NCBI RefSeq assembly: GCF_963678635.1
Contig: NC_087064.1
Coordinates: forward strand, 38,058,706-38,122,705
Origin: Symsagittifera roscoffensis
Taxonomy: Eukaryota > Xenacoelomorpha > Acoela > Convolutidae
Direction: 5' to 3'
Length of the DNA: 64,000 nucleotides
Below, in pieces: positions 10,625 to 21,586 of this stretch. The translations under genes and the position numbers were made by a program. How positions within the stretch are numbered: the first letter of the stretch is position 1; each line of letters starts with the position of its first letter. The notes under the pieces were generated by a model. That model saw nothing but the letters and a program-made list of their open reading frames with translations, had not been told where the DNA came from and made no database searches.

Positions 10625-10880
10625 TATTGGCAAAAGCCCTGAATGTTCCGACTGCCACCTAATTCATATCGAATAAACTCTTGTGAGAAGAATATTTGAA
10701 AAACTAAAAATTTTGGACAATATCAAACATCAAGTGTTAACCTTTCAGTCGTACAAGATCGAAACGACCGATTGGCTAGCCTCAATTCCATTCGGCACGG
10801 TTTTGTTGCGTAGGATATTTCGATACGCATAAACCCAGCCTAAATATTCCGTTTTCTTCGAAAGTCTGAACAGTAATCGA
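10625..10880 (-). repeat. Family B-related repeat, decayed reverse copy
   Basis: It begins GCAAAAGCCCTGAATGTTCC and ends near TCTTCGAAAGTCTGAACAG. It shares blocks such as GGCTAGCCTCAATTCCATTC with 26598-26800, which suggests a sub-family. Confidence 0.5.
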
Positions 10881-10913
10881 TTATAAAACAAATGGAATAG
10901 AATCTAATTTAGT

Positions 10914-12075
10914 CCATTATAATAGAATAAATTGAACCAAAAGTAATTTTTTTATGTTATAAAGGGTTGAAATATAATTTTTTGAGTAAAAGCATAGTTC
11001 TGCCAAAACTTTGAAATTAAAAGTTCAAAATTTGAACGTTGCAAATGCTAAATTGTGTTTTACATTTGGCTACAGTTAAAAATTGTAATGTTTTCTATTT
11101 GTCTTGTTGTTCCGACTTTCGATACGAAAGTAACGGAATATTTGTGCTCGGGGTGGTTTTTTTTTTCTTCAGACAAATTTCGACTTTTTAACTAACCATT
11201 TTTTGACGGCATTTTTTATATCATTCAAATGCTATTGTTGTCCTGCGCTTAAATTTGAAAAGATATTTTACCTGTGACCATTTTTTGTAAAGTTATGGGG
11301 GTTTAAAGATTGCCATTTTGGCCAATTTGGAACTATTAACGCGCGATATATTTCGCGCTATTAACGCATAAGCGGAGATTTATTCCGCCCTAGAAATCGT
11401 TCCAGATTGGTTCAAGAAAGCTTATATGCTATAATTGATATAATAATAGGTCGAAATCTATCTTTTTGTACTTTATAGGGCGTGTGGGGGGATGATTTTC
11501 ATAAAAATTTTCAAATTTAAAAAAAAAAAATTTCATTTTATTTTATTATATTTAATTGTTTTTTGTTATTACTGCTCATGAAACCTCAAAAGGCAGTCGG
11601 AACATCCAGGGCTTCGCCCTGATACGAGCAGTCTTGTTTTCCTTTTGTCTCCCCTTCCCCCTAAATTCTTAAGCTAACTCCCACCATTTTATACTTCCTT
11701 CTTTTACCAAGGCCTCCCATCCCCAACCATTTACCGCCTACTTACACTAACCGTTAAAAAACGTTAAATACCGTAAGCACGTGCGCCCCTACCCCTCCCC
11801 CCACAAACACACTCACACTACAGACACTTACGCCCCTAATCGTACGATAGAAGTTAATTAATTGTGGGAAGGGGGAGGGTAGGTATGTGTGTGGGGGTAG
11901 GAAAGGTGGGGCAAGTGGGGGATAGGGTAGGTGGGGGTGTAGTAAGTGGGTATTGTTCTAGGTGGGGGGATAGGGATTAGCTGGAGAAGGGGGTAGGTGT
12001 GCGACTAAATGTGTTTGTAAATTTGGGCGTGTTTGGCTTGGGTGTCAAAATTGAGCAGACCGTGGTTTAAAATGT
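10914..12075. repeat. Dispersed repeat D, copy 2, split by a family B insertion
   Basis: The left part (10914-11105) and right part (11638-12075) together match 7020-7490. The G-rich tract here is 11868-11990. The interruption is exactly the family B copy at 11106-11637, so copy 1 serves as an empty-site reference. Confidence 0.65.
11106..11637 (+). mobile_element. Family B repeat, forward copy 3, inserted in repeat D
   Basis: It starts GTTCCGACTTTCGATACG and ends with the perfect hairpin AGGGC-TTC-GCCCT (11608-11620) followed 11-17 bases later by the end, CAGTCTTG. The flanks join ...CTATTTGTCTT to TTTTCCTTTTG, as in the uninterrupted repeat D. There is no obvious target duplication longer than one or two T. 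A terminal hairpin, insertion between Ts and head-to-tail dimers resemble Helitron/Helentron-type non-autonomous elements, but the CTRR end is not present. Confidence 0.6.
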
Positions 12076-12200
12076 GAGGGATATGCTTTTGCAAATTTTT
12101 ATAGAACACGAGCTAGTTTAGAACTTGTGTAGGCTGCGAGTAATCCAGAAAACTCTGCAAAATTTGAAGAAAATGCGGAAGTTTTTTATAGACATTTTGG

Positions 12201-12604
12201 CAGGGGCGGATTTAGGGGGGGAGCGGACGCCCCCCCCCCCCCCTTCCCCTCAGGGATTCGACCCCCTGCCGACCCAAAGGGTCCCCCCTTTGATACTTTT
12301 TCAGAAATCCATTTTTGGCCGACCGACCCTAAAATTTTTCTAAAGGCGCCTTTGGCGCCAATATATACTAACTTTGAGGGGGAGTGCGCGCCAAAAAAAA
12401 CGCATTTTTTTGTCAAAATTTTTCAAAAAGTGCCCAAAAACGGCTTTTTTGACTGTTTTTTCAAAAATTTGCCTGCGGCGCAGAACATTTTGCCTAAATA
12501 GGGGCAAAACAGTGCTTTTGGAGAGCTCGAAAAATCAATTTGGTCGACCTAAAAAAAGGCGCCCCCCCCCCCCCCCCCCTTGAGAAAATCCTAGTTCCGC
12601 CCTG
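12201..12604. mobile_element. Complete non-autonomous hAT-type element (MITE, 404 bp)
   Basis: The left terminus CAGGGGCGGATTTAGG and right terminus CCTAGTTCCGCCCTG form terminal inverted repeats. They are flanked by a perfect 8-bp target duplication CATTTTGG (12193-12200 and 12605-12612), as expected for the hAT superfamily. The interior holds long C-runs (12228-12243 and 12562-12579), GGCGCC, TGCGGCGCAG and GAGCTC blocks and no transposase. It is the reference copy for the fragments at 620, 2623, 27440, 29255, 35635 and 51172. Confidence 0.88.
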
Positions 12605-12612
12605 CATTTTGG

Positions 12613-13196
12613 TTAATTATAATCCATTGCAACAGTATTTGGCTGTTTTTCCTTTTCCCCGCACCTCAGCGGAGCATCATTTCTGCAGTATTAGGAGTGG
12701 TTTTGAAGGTTACTTATGGGGACTAAAATTGTTTGCCATGCCCGTATGCCAACTTTGACACAGAGGCGAAGCTGCATTTTTCATACACAATCAAAAACAT
12801 GACCGATAACGTTACTGGGAAAAACTGAATAAGTAAAACTCTGAGTCTGCAAATTTTCACAAGTGACGCCCGCCAATTATGAGTCTACATAATTGCTAGG
12901 TGACGCAAAACAATTGCGCGGGTTGAGTATCCACAAATTAATTAGCTTTCAAAGCATGTGCAAAATTGTTGTTTTTTACCAAGTTTTTTCTCTGATAAGA
13001 GTAATATTATTAATAGGTGAAATTTCATTTTCTTCGCCAAAAATAACCCAGATGAAGTCTATGAAGGTATGTTCACTTCCGATTGGTTCAGTATCAATGT
13101 GTTTTCTCGAGCTTCATGTTTAGTAAAGTTATCTATTCGCGATAAAAATGTTAAGTATTACTCAAATCTAGTAAAGCTCTTAAAATCCAGCCGCGT
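12613..13196. other. Non-coding stretch
   Basis: I see no supported gene or repeat. A 76-codon open frame at 12893-13123 has no recognisable content. Confidence 0.4.
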
Positions 13197-13346
13197 TTTC
13201 TATTTATCCTAAGTTTCTATTTATACTATTTATATTTTCCACTCCACCCACAGTTGAGTTGCAGTTTTGATTTTATCTATTTATCCTAAGTTTCTTTTTA
13301 TCCTTTTTATCTTTTCCGCTCCACTCACAGTTGAGTTGCAGTTTTG
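13197..13346. repeat. Tandem duplication of a ~75-bp segment
   Basis: Two adjacent copies carry CTATTTATCCTAAGTTTCT and end ACAGTTGAGTTGCAGTTTTG (13197-13270 and 13273-13346). Confidence 0.7.
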
Positions 13347-13747
13347 AACAAGACAGTTTGTATCAAGGCGAAGTCCTGAAATTTTTGACTACCTTTTAAA
13401 TTTTATGAAGCAGTCTTCACTTTATAACAATTGATGATTTTTTCCTAAAAAATGAAAAAAATATATAATAAGAATTTTTCAAATCAAACCAAATAAAACA
13501 CAAAGTGATAGATTTTGCTCCTAGTAACAACAAATTAATTAAGGCAATTAAGTTTCCTTCAACCAAATTAAAAAATTTCTCAGACGGAATAAATCTCCAC
13601 TTACGCCTTAATAGCGCGAAATACAACGCGCGTTAATGGTCTCAAATCGGCCAAATGGCAATCTATAAATCCCCGTTTTTCAACTTTACGAAAAATGATC
13701 AAAGGTGAAATATGAACTTTTTAAAATTGATCTTAGGACAACAATAC
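13347..13747 (-). mobile_element. Family B repeat, right part of a reverse copy split by the BEL/Pao element
   Basis: It starts ACAAGACAGTTTGTATCAAG (reverse complement of the family right end) and runs to GGACAACAATAC at 13747, where the LTR element begins. The copy resumes after the LTR element at 26047 with CTTTTCAGATGATATG and continues to about 26120, with an internal deletion near the end. Confidence 0.7.
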
Positions 13748-14141
13748 TATTCTGCTCAACTTATACAGTAAAAACAAAACACAATCGGTTTTAAATTCAC
13801 GTAATATGGTCGAAATATTGTGACTACATTAAACGTATCAAGCCAAAATAGTGGGGTTGATCATGCGCTGATTTATGATTTTTTCTATGAAATCAAATTC
13901 AGTTCACGCGGTTGAATTAACAAAAACTTAATTGCAAACCAATTTTGAAACGATTAAAATATTAGCTTTTTATGTTCTGTCAGGTTCTCAAATAGGATTC
14001 TCAAATGAAACGCTTGAGGTGAGAATCGAACCCACGCCGAACTCCCCGGAACGCGTTATGTATACGCTGGGCTATATAGCTGGTATTGCTAAGCAACCAT
14101 ACTGATTGTATAATATACTTTAATGCTATGTTGCATTAACA
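13748..14141 (-). repeat. 3' LTR of the BEL/Pao element
   Basis: On the minus strand it starts TGTTAATGCAAC and ends GAGCAGAATA. It includes a tRNA-like block (14019-14095), with a T-arm-like GTGGGTTCGATTCTCAC. Confidence 0.88.
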
Positions 14142-14156
14142 TCGTCCACCCCTGAA
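14142..14156 (-). other. Probable polypurine tract
   Basis: Immediately before the 3' LTR the minus strand reads CTTCAGGGGTGGACGA, a short purine-rich run in the expected place. Confidence 0.4.
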
Positions 14157-14176
14157 GGAGCGAGAACCGGAACGAG

Positions 14177-14680
14177 CTAAACAAGCGGCCGTGTGTAGTT
14201 TCCGGAAACGGTCCTTAGATTTGCGGAGCGGGCGGTGTTGTCATTGCCGTAGTTTAGCGACATTAAGCATGCTAGTGGGTAGTGGCCCCTAGGGCTAGTG
14301 GATTCAACTAAACACACCATATCTCCGATTTTCAAAGAATATTTGGGAGTAGCATGCCACCTAACTTTTTTACTGAGTGTAGGGACGTACTCAGTTAACC
14401 ATCGCTGCCAAATTGCGTTTGCGTGCGACTGCGCTTGGGCATAGTGTTTAGGGTGATAATAGTTCTCACTCAACCTTTGAGACGGAAACGTTAGACTGTG
14501 CTGACCTAAAAGGAAATGATTCATCGTCAAAGCCTCAAGACTATCTGGGTCGTCAGAAACGAGAGTGAGTGGACGGGCGTTTAGTGAACCTTCAACTAGG
14601 CACATGGTTGTCGTCAAAATCTTGTCAGTCAACTTTCTTGAATCTAAGATTGCATAAAACACGCGCTTACAACTGCGCAT
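14177..14680 (-). pseudogene. BEL/Pao integrase C-terminal part
   Basis: This 167-codon open frame starts MRSCKRVFYAILDSRKLTDK and includes VEGSLNARPLTL and LEALTMNHFLLG, the conserved block of BEL/Pao integrases downstream of the catalytic core. It is followed by WQRWLTEYVPTL and a C-terminal segment (KIGDMVCLVE) that resembles the DUF5641-type tail. The initial part (14613-14680) is inside the internal duplication; the rest exists once. This is the best preserved frame of the element. Confidence 0.82.
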
Positions 14681-17600
14681 CTTTCGCTCCCATGCTCCAC
14701 CTTGATCAGGTGCACTAGGCGGATTTTACTTCCACTTAATACCTTTGTCTATGGGCGACAGTGGAGTTTCTGCGTTCCAATTCTTTATGCACAGAAGAAA
14801 CTCGTTTTTGGCTCCTATAAAATCGTTCCATTGTCCGACCAAATTTTTGAGGGTGTTTCTCACCTAGAAATAAAGCGCTCGATAGCCATCACACAAGAAC
14901 TTGTGTCCATGGATGGAACCAACTCAATGTGAATTGCGCGAAAAGCAAGTAAATGGAAAATCCCAGCGTTTCTCGGAAGATCGACGAATGGTTACTTGAA
15001 ATGCTCCAAAATAAATGACAGCGCAGTTCGAGAACGGTGGCTGGCGGTAATTTAGACGCTCCGCGGGAATGTCAGACATCATTGGAGTAACGGTTTTCGC
15101 TTTTCGCTTTCTACAGCAAACGCAACGTGTTTCGATAGCTCCTAGTGCAGATCGCAAGCGTAGTTCAACAAATTGCTGATGAATGACGGAACGAAGGTAG
15201 TCGACGGACTGATGTTCGTGCTTAATGTGATGAAAACGGAGAAACAATCGGATTAGGCGATGGCGGCTATCCAAAATTATTGGATGGCGAGTTTCGAATG
15301 CGGTTGTGGAGAGACGTTGTATGCGGCCGGTAGATCTAGTTAAACCGTTTGGTCCGATAAAAGGCGAACACGATGATATACGGCTCGATGTTTTCCAGCT
15401 GCTAATTATTTACTTTCAGCTGGGAAAACTCTAACTGCGAAAGTCGCAAAAGTTTTTCCTCTGCAATGACAAGTTCTGCTGGATCAATTATGGCCTTTTC
15501 TGGCAATCTGAAATGTCTATGCTTAGGTGAGAGTCTCAACATATATGCGACCAGCCACTTTATCTTGGAGAACGAGCTATACTCCTCCCAAGAGAAGCCA
15601 AAGTCAGTCAAAACTGCAGTGCACCGAACATTGGAAGAGACCTCTAAACACTCATTCAGATCATAGACCGGACCATCCCGGCGAACTTTCTCAGTAACTT
15701 CTCTATTTTCATTGAAAGGCCAGTTAAAAAATTTCAAAAAGGAAGGGCCGTTTACCCAACTGCTTTGCTTGGAGGAATCAGCAGTAATACCTCTAGTTCA
15801 GGTGTCGGCGGGTTTGTCTCCACTCAAAGCATAGGATTATTGGTCAATTGATGTTGGCTCCAGAATCTCGGCTACTCGATTAGCTACAAACACGGGCTGT
15901 TTGCTTGTCAAGTGCAACCACTGAAGGACTGAAGTGATGTCAGCCCACATGAACACAGGAAACACTCAGTGTCAGAGCTTTCTCGATATCATCCTTCAGG
16001 CGACAAGCAGGAAGCACAGCTTGGAGTTTCAACTCGGAATTGAAAGCATCTTCATTGGGGCAAGCCGGAAAGCCATTCAGTGAATCTGCGGCACAACTCA
16101 CTTGGCAGTGAGTCGTCCCACTGTTGGCCACTCAATCTCCAGATATCTTTCAGTAGCAAACGTGCGCGTACACTATACGGGCGAGAAGACCTATGGGGTC
16201 GAACACGGAGGACACAAAACTAAGAACCGATCGCTGTGTAACAGAGTCTTTGCGTTCGCGGTTAACTCCTCTGCTCACAACAAACGTATCGGTGACGTGG
16301 TCCCATTTGAGACCGAGTGAGAGCATGCGGTGCGGTTTCCGGATTAATCGCAGCGGTAAGAATTTCCTAACTCTTGTTAGCGCTGGTCTTATGGGGATTA
16401 AGTGTGAAGGACAGATTGGGAACGTTGCTAAAAAACGATGTAAGATTAAATCCATCCAACTTAAGCAGTTCAACTAAACTGCGACGCAGCGTTAAAGCAG
16501 TTTCTGGATTTTTCACAGACCCAAGGTATTCATCTATGTAAAAATTGTTTAACGCGGCGAAAACGGCTTCGGGGTCACGTTTTTGCTTGTCGACGGCTAT
16601 TCGGCGAAAAGCATAATTAGCACATTTTGGAGAATTTTTCGCTCCAACTTGTGGTCTCGGAAGCGCATTAGCGCATTAAACCAAATAAAAGGTTCTGAAG
16701 CAGATCGGGGCCGACGAGAAGGGAGTTATTCAGTGATTTGCCGTGAAACTTAGAAGCACCGTTCAAATCGCGCCGAACTTTGCCGGGTTTGTTAGTGTTT
16801 AAAACTGGGTGGTGCGGTACGTATCAATCTCGATCTGAGCGGTTTTTTTAGTCGTGAGGGCTAACCGGTATTGTGTTACCCTTCCGAAATCACCTCGGAT
16901 ATCTGATGTGTATTGAGTTTTCAGGTTTAAATCTTTCTCTAGACGCTTTTCAAGCGACTCAAGCTGGACCAATAAAGCGTAAAAGTTATCGGGAAGATGA
17001 AAATTAGCATCAGCCCAGAGCATTCCGACAACATAACGGCTGCCATCATGAAGCGTGATAGAGTCAAGAATTTTTTGAGCAAGTTTATCAGCTGCGGAAC
17101 GGGGATCAGCTTGTTAAAACCTGCCATACGATTCTAGCTCGTTTCATTTCTTCACTTGGTCAGCAAGTGCTACGTCTTCAACATTGCACTTGAAAGTGGT
17201 GGCTCAAACACTAATTGTTGATGGAAGTGGGCCACTAAGAACCCAGTCGATTGGGCATACGGACAGCGAAAGGAGTATTTTGATTTCCTCTTTGGAAGTA
17301 TTCGAGGGGATTGGTTGCTTGAAAGACATCCTGCCTCAATATCATCTCAACGTCCGAGTAGTTGTAGACAAAAGGTTCATTTGGCTGCAGATGTGGAAAC
17401 CTGTCTTGGAGATTGGGAACGTCAATGGTTTCGGAACCAACGCTCAAACTGTCTTTGACAAACGGCCTAACCCTAAACGAGTATTCAAGGTGGTCGAATT
17501 TGGCAAGCACGTTTACTTCGACTTGTTGCGTGGGAACGGATTCCGTCGAATTGAAGCCGTTTACCAGAATATCTAGCTTTCGGCCAGTTAAGTTTAAACG

Positions 17601-18099
17601 CTGTGCTAGGTCCGCAGAGACTCATGAGTGGGTACAACAGGAATCGCACATTACAAGAGCTGTGGTCACGTCTGTGTATGAACTTATTTGCAATCGAAGC
17701 ACAGGAAGGAGTCCCGTTAGTTTCTTGTAAGACGGCGACACGGCTACGTTCGATGGCGAAGTTCGCGTTTTATTCCGGTTCGGCGGGGCACAATGTTTGA
17801 GTTTGATTGGTTTATTTTTTTGCTAATGTTTCACTTTTTTTTGCAGCAGGCTTTACGCTGAAAACTTTCTAAGCACCATGCGACAAGACATTACGGTTGC
17901 TTTCACAGCCAGGCTTAGTGCATTTGCGGGCTTTATGGCATTTTCGGAACAAGTGGTCAGGTTGCAAGCAAGCAAAACACAACCTATTTTGCGCGGAGAA
18001 CTGAGCTCGTTGAGTTGGGGTGTTTTTCTTAAATACAGAACAACTCCAGAGTGGGTATTAACCCTTACACTGGAGGCACGGAGCATAAAATGGTTTTTC
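14613..18099 (-). pseudogene. BEL/Pao pol region, duplication unit A
   Basis: Unit of ~3.49 kb. From right to left on the minus strand: the end of gag with Cys-containing segment (17853-18086); retropepsin-type protease region with VEMILRQDVFQATNPLEYF (17235-17510); RT start MAGFNKLIP and MLWADANFHLPDNFYALL (16799-17127); palm region with FYIDEY at 16529-16540; SVLSFVSSVFDPIGL (16150-16473); RNase H-like segment with SVLQWLHLTSKQPVFVANRV (about 15850-15950); linker EEYSSFSKIKWLVAYMLRL (15402-15737); integrase zinc region/core with HQQFVELRLRSALGAIETRC (14924-15274). Frames are broken by stops and indels. Compared with unit B it has an extra C near 15675 and an extra two bases near 17053. Confidence 0.85.
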
Positions 18100-21000
18100 T
18101 TGTCAAAATCTTGTCAGTCAACTTTCTTGAATCTAAGATTGCATAAAACACGCGCTTACAACTGCGCATCTTTCGCTCCCATGCTCCACTTTGATCAGGT
18201 GCACTAGGCGGATTTTACTTCCACTTAATACCTTTGTCTATGGGCGACAGTGGAGTTTCTGCGTTCCAATTCTTTATGCACAGAAGAAACTCGTTTTTGG
18301 CTCCTATAAAATCGTTCCATTGTCCGACCAAATTTTTGAGGGTGTTTCTCACCTAGAAATAAAGCGCTCGATAGCCATCACACAAGAACTTGTGTCCATG
18401 GATGGAACCAACTCAATGTGAATTGCGCGAAAAGCAAGTAAATGGAAAATCCCAGCGTTTCTCGGAAGATCGACGAATGGTTACTTGAAATGCTCCAAAA
18501 TAAACGACAGCGCAGTTCGAGAACGGTGGCTGGCGGTAATTTAGACGCTCCGCGGGAATGTCAGACATCATTGGAGTAACGGTTTTCGCTTTTCGCTTTC
18601 TACAGCAAACGCAACGTGTTTCGATAGCTCCTAGTGCAGATCGCAAGCGTAGTTCAACAAATTGCTGATGAATGACGGAACGAAGGTAGTCGACGGACTG
18701 ATGTTCGTGCTTAATGTGATGAAAACGGAGAAACAATCGGATTAGGCGATGGCGGCTATCCAAAATTATTGGATGGCGAGTTTCGAATGCGGTTGTGGAG
18801 AGACGTTGTATGCGGCCGGTAGATCTAGTTAAACCGTTTGGTCCGATAAAAGGCGAACACGATGATATACGGCTCGATGTTTTCCAGCTGCTAATTATTT
18901 ACTTTCAGCTGGGAAAAGTCTAACTGCGAAAGTCGCAAAAGTTTTTCCTCTGCAATGACAAGTTCTGCTGGATCAATTATGGCCTTTTCTGGCAATCTGA
19001 AATGTCTATGCTTAGGTGAGAGTCTCAACATATATGCGACCAGCCACTTTATCTTGGAGAACGAGCTATACTCCTCCCAAGAGAAGCCAAAGTCAGTCAA
19101 AACTGCAGTGCACCGAACATTGGAAGAGACCTCTAAACACTCATTCAGATCATAGACCGGACCATCCGGCGAACTTTCTCAGTAACTTCTCTATTTTCAT
19201 TGAAAGGCCAGTTAAAAAATTTCAAAAAGGAAGGGCCGTTTACCCAACTGCTTTGCTTGGAGGAATCAGCAGTAATACCTCTAGTTCAGGTGTCGGCGGG
19301 TTTGTCTCCACTCAAAGCATAGGATTATTGGTCAATTGATGTTGGCTCCAGAATCTCGGCTACTCGATTAGCTACAAACACGGGCTGTTTGCTTGTCAAG
19401 TGCAACCACTGAAGGACTGAAGTGATGTCAGCCCACATGAACACAGGAAACACTCAGTGTCAGAGCTTTCTCGATATCATCCTTCAGGCGACAAGCAGGA
19501 AGCACAGCTTGGAGTTTCAACTCGGAATTGAAAGCATCTTCATTGGGGCAAGCCGGAAAGCCATTCAGTGAATCTGCGGCACAACTCACTTGGCAGTGAG
19601 TCGTCCCACTGTTGGCCACTCAATCTCCAGATATCTTTCAGTAGCAAACGTGCGCGTACACTATACGGGCGAGAAGACCTATGGGGTCGAACACGGAGGA
19701 CACAAAACTAAGAACCGATCGCTGTGTAACAGAGTCTTTGCGTTCGCGGTTAACTCCTCTGCTCACAACAAACGTATCGGTGACGTGGTCCCATTTGAGA
19801 CCGAGTGAGAGCATGCGGTGCGGTTTCCGGATTAATCGCAGCGGTAAGAATTTCCTAACTCTTGTTAGCGCTGGTCTTATGGGGATTAAGTGTGAAGGAC
19901 AGATTGGGAACGTTGCTAAAAAACGATGTAAGATTAAACCCATCCAACTTAAGCAGTTCAACTAAACTGCGACGCAGCGTTAAAGCAGTTTCTGGATTTT
20001 TCACAGACCCAAGGTATTCATCTATGTAAAAATTGTTTAACGCGGCGAAAACGGCTTCGGGGTCACGTTTTTGCTTGTCGACGGCTATTCGGCGAAAAGC
20101 ATAATTAGCACATTTTGGAGAATTTTTCGCTCCAACTTGTGGTCTCGGAAGCGCATTAGCGCATTAAACCAAATAAAAGGTTCTGAAGCAGATCGGGGCC
20201 GACGAGAAGGGAGTTATTCAGTGATTTGCCGTGAAACTTAGAAGCACCGTTCAAATCGCGCCGAACTTTGCCGGGTTTGTTAGTGTTTAAAACTGGGTGG
20301 TGCGGTACGTATCAATCTCGATCTGAGCGGTTTTTTTAGTCGTGAGGGCTAACCGGTATTGTGTTACCCTTCCGAAATCACCTCGGATATCTGATGTGTA
20401 TTGAGTTTTCAGGTTTAAATCTTTCTCTAGACGCTTTTCAAGCGACTTAAGCTGGACCAATAAAGCGTAAAAGTTATCGGGAAGATGAAAATTATCATCA
20501 GCCCAGAGCATTCCGACAACATAACGGCTGCCATCATGAAGCGTGATAGTCAAGAATTTTTTGAGCAAGTTTATCAGCTGCGGAACGGGGATCAGCTTGT
20601 TAAAACCTGCCATACGATTCTAGCTCGTTTCATTTCTTCACTTGGTCAGCAAGTGCTACGTCTTCAACATTGCACTTGAAAGTGGTGGCTCAAACACTAA
20701 TTGTTGATGGAAGTGGGCCACTAAGAACCCAGTCGATTGGGCATACGGACAGCGAAAGGAGTATTTTGATTTCCTCTTTGGAAGTATTCGAGGGGATTGG
20801 TTGCTTGAAAGACATCCTGCCCCAATATCATCTCAACGTCCGAGTAGTTGTAGACAAAAGGTTCATTTGGCTGCAGATGTGGAAACCTGTCTTGGAGATT
20901 GGGAACGTCAATGGTTTCGGAACCAACGCTCAAACTGTCTTTGACAAACGGCCTAACCCTAAACGAGTATTCAAGGTGGTCGAATTTGGCAAGCACGTTT

Positions 21001-21586
21001 ACTTCGACTTGTTGCGTGGGAACGGATTCCGTCGAATTGAAGCCGTTTACCAGAATATCTAGCTTTCGGCCAGTTAAGTTTAAACGCTGTGCTAGGTCCG
21101 CAGAGACTCATGAGTGGGTACAACAGGAATCGCACATTACAAGAGCTGTGGTCACGTCTGTGTATGAACTTATTTGCAATCGAAGCACAGGAAGGAGTCC
21201 CGTTAGTTTCTTGTAAGACGGCGACACGGCTACGTTCGATGGCGAAGTTCGCGTTTTATTCCGGTTCGGCGGGGCACAATGTTTGAGTTTGATTGGTTTA
21301 TTTTTTTGCTAATGTTTCACTTTTTTTTGCAGCAGGCTTTACGCTGAAAACTTTCTAAGCACCATGCGACAAGACATTACGGTTGCTTTCACAGCCAGGC
21401 TTAGTGCATTTGCGGGCTTTATGGCATTTTCGGAACAAGTGGTCAGGTTGCAAGCAAGCAAAACACAACCTATTTTGCGCGGAGAACTGAGCTCGTTGAG
21501 TTGGGGTGTTTTTCTTAAATACAGAACAACTCCAGAGTGGGTATTAACCCTTACACTGGAGGCACGGAGCATAAAATGGTTTTTCA
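18100..21586 (-). pseudogene. BEL/Pao pol region, duplication unit B
   Basis: Near-identical copy of unit A, shifted by 3486-3489 bases, with only about eight differences noticed (roughly 99.7 percent). Protease VEMILGQDVFQ is at 20721-20996. The RT start is in better shape here: one frame from 20613 to 20287 reads SRYVVGMLWADDNFHLPDNF and EKRLEKDLNLKTQY. The FYIDEY site is at 20017-20028, and integrase zinc/core at 18413-18763. At the left junction (18095-18105) the sequence jumps from the gag-end block ...AAAATGGTTTTTC into ...GTCAAAATCTTGTCAG of integrase. Confidence 0.85.

Noticed and set aside
12125-12758. Plus- and minus-strand frames around 12.1-12.7 kb
   Set aside because: They are read-through of the hAT MITE and its C-runs (proline runs), not genes.
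14013-14095. A genuine tRNA gene in the LTR
   Set aside because: The acceptor arms do not pair and the anticodon and variable regions are unclear; kept only as a tRNA-like finding.
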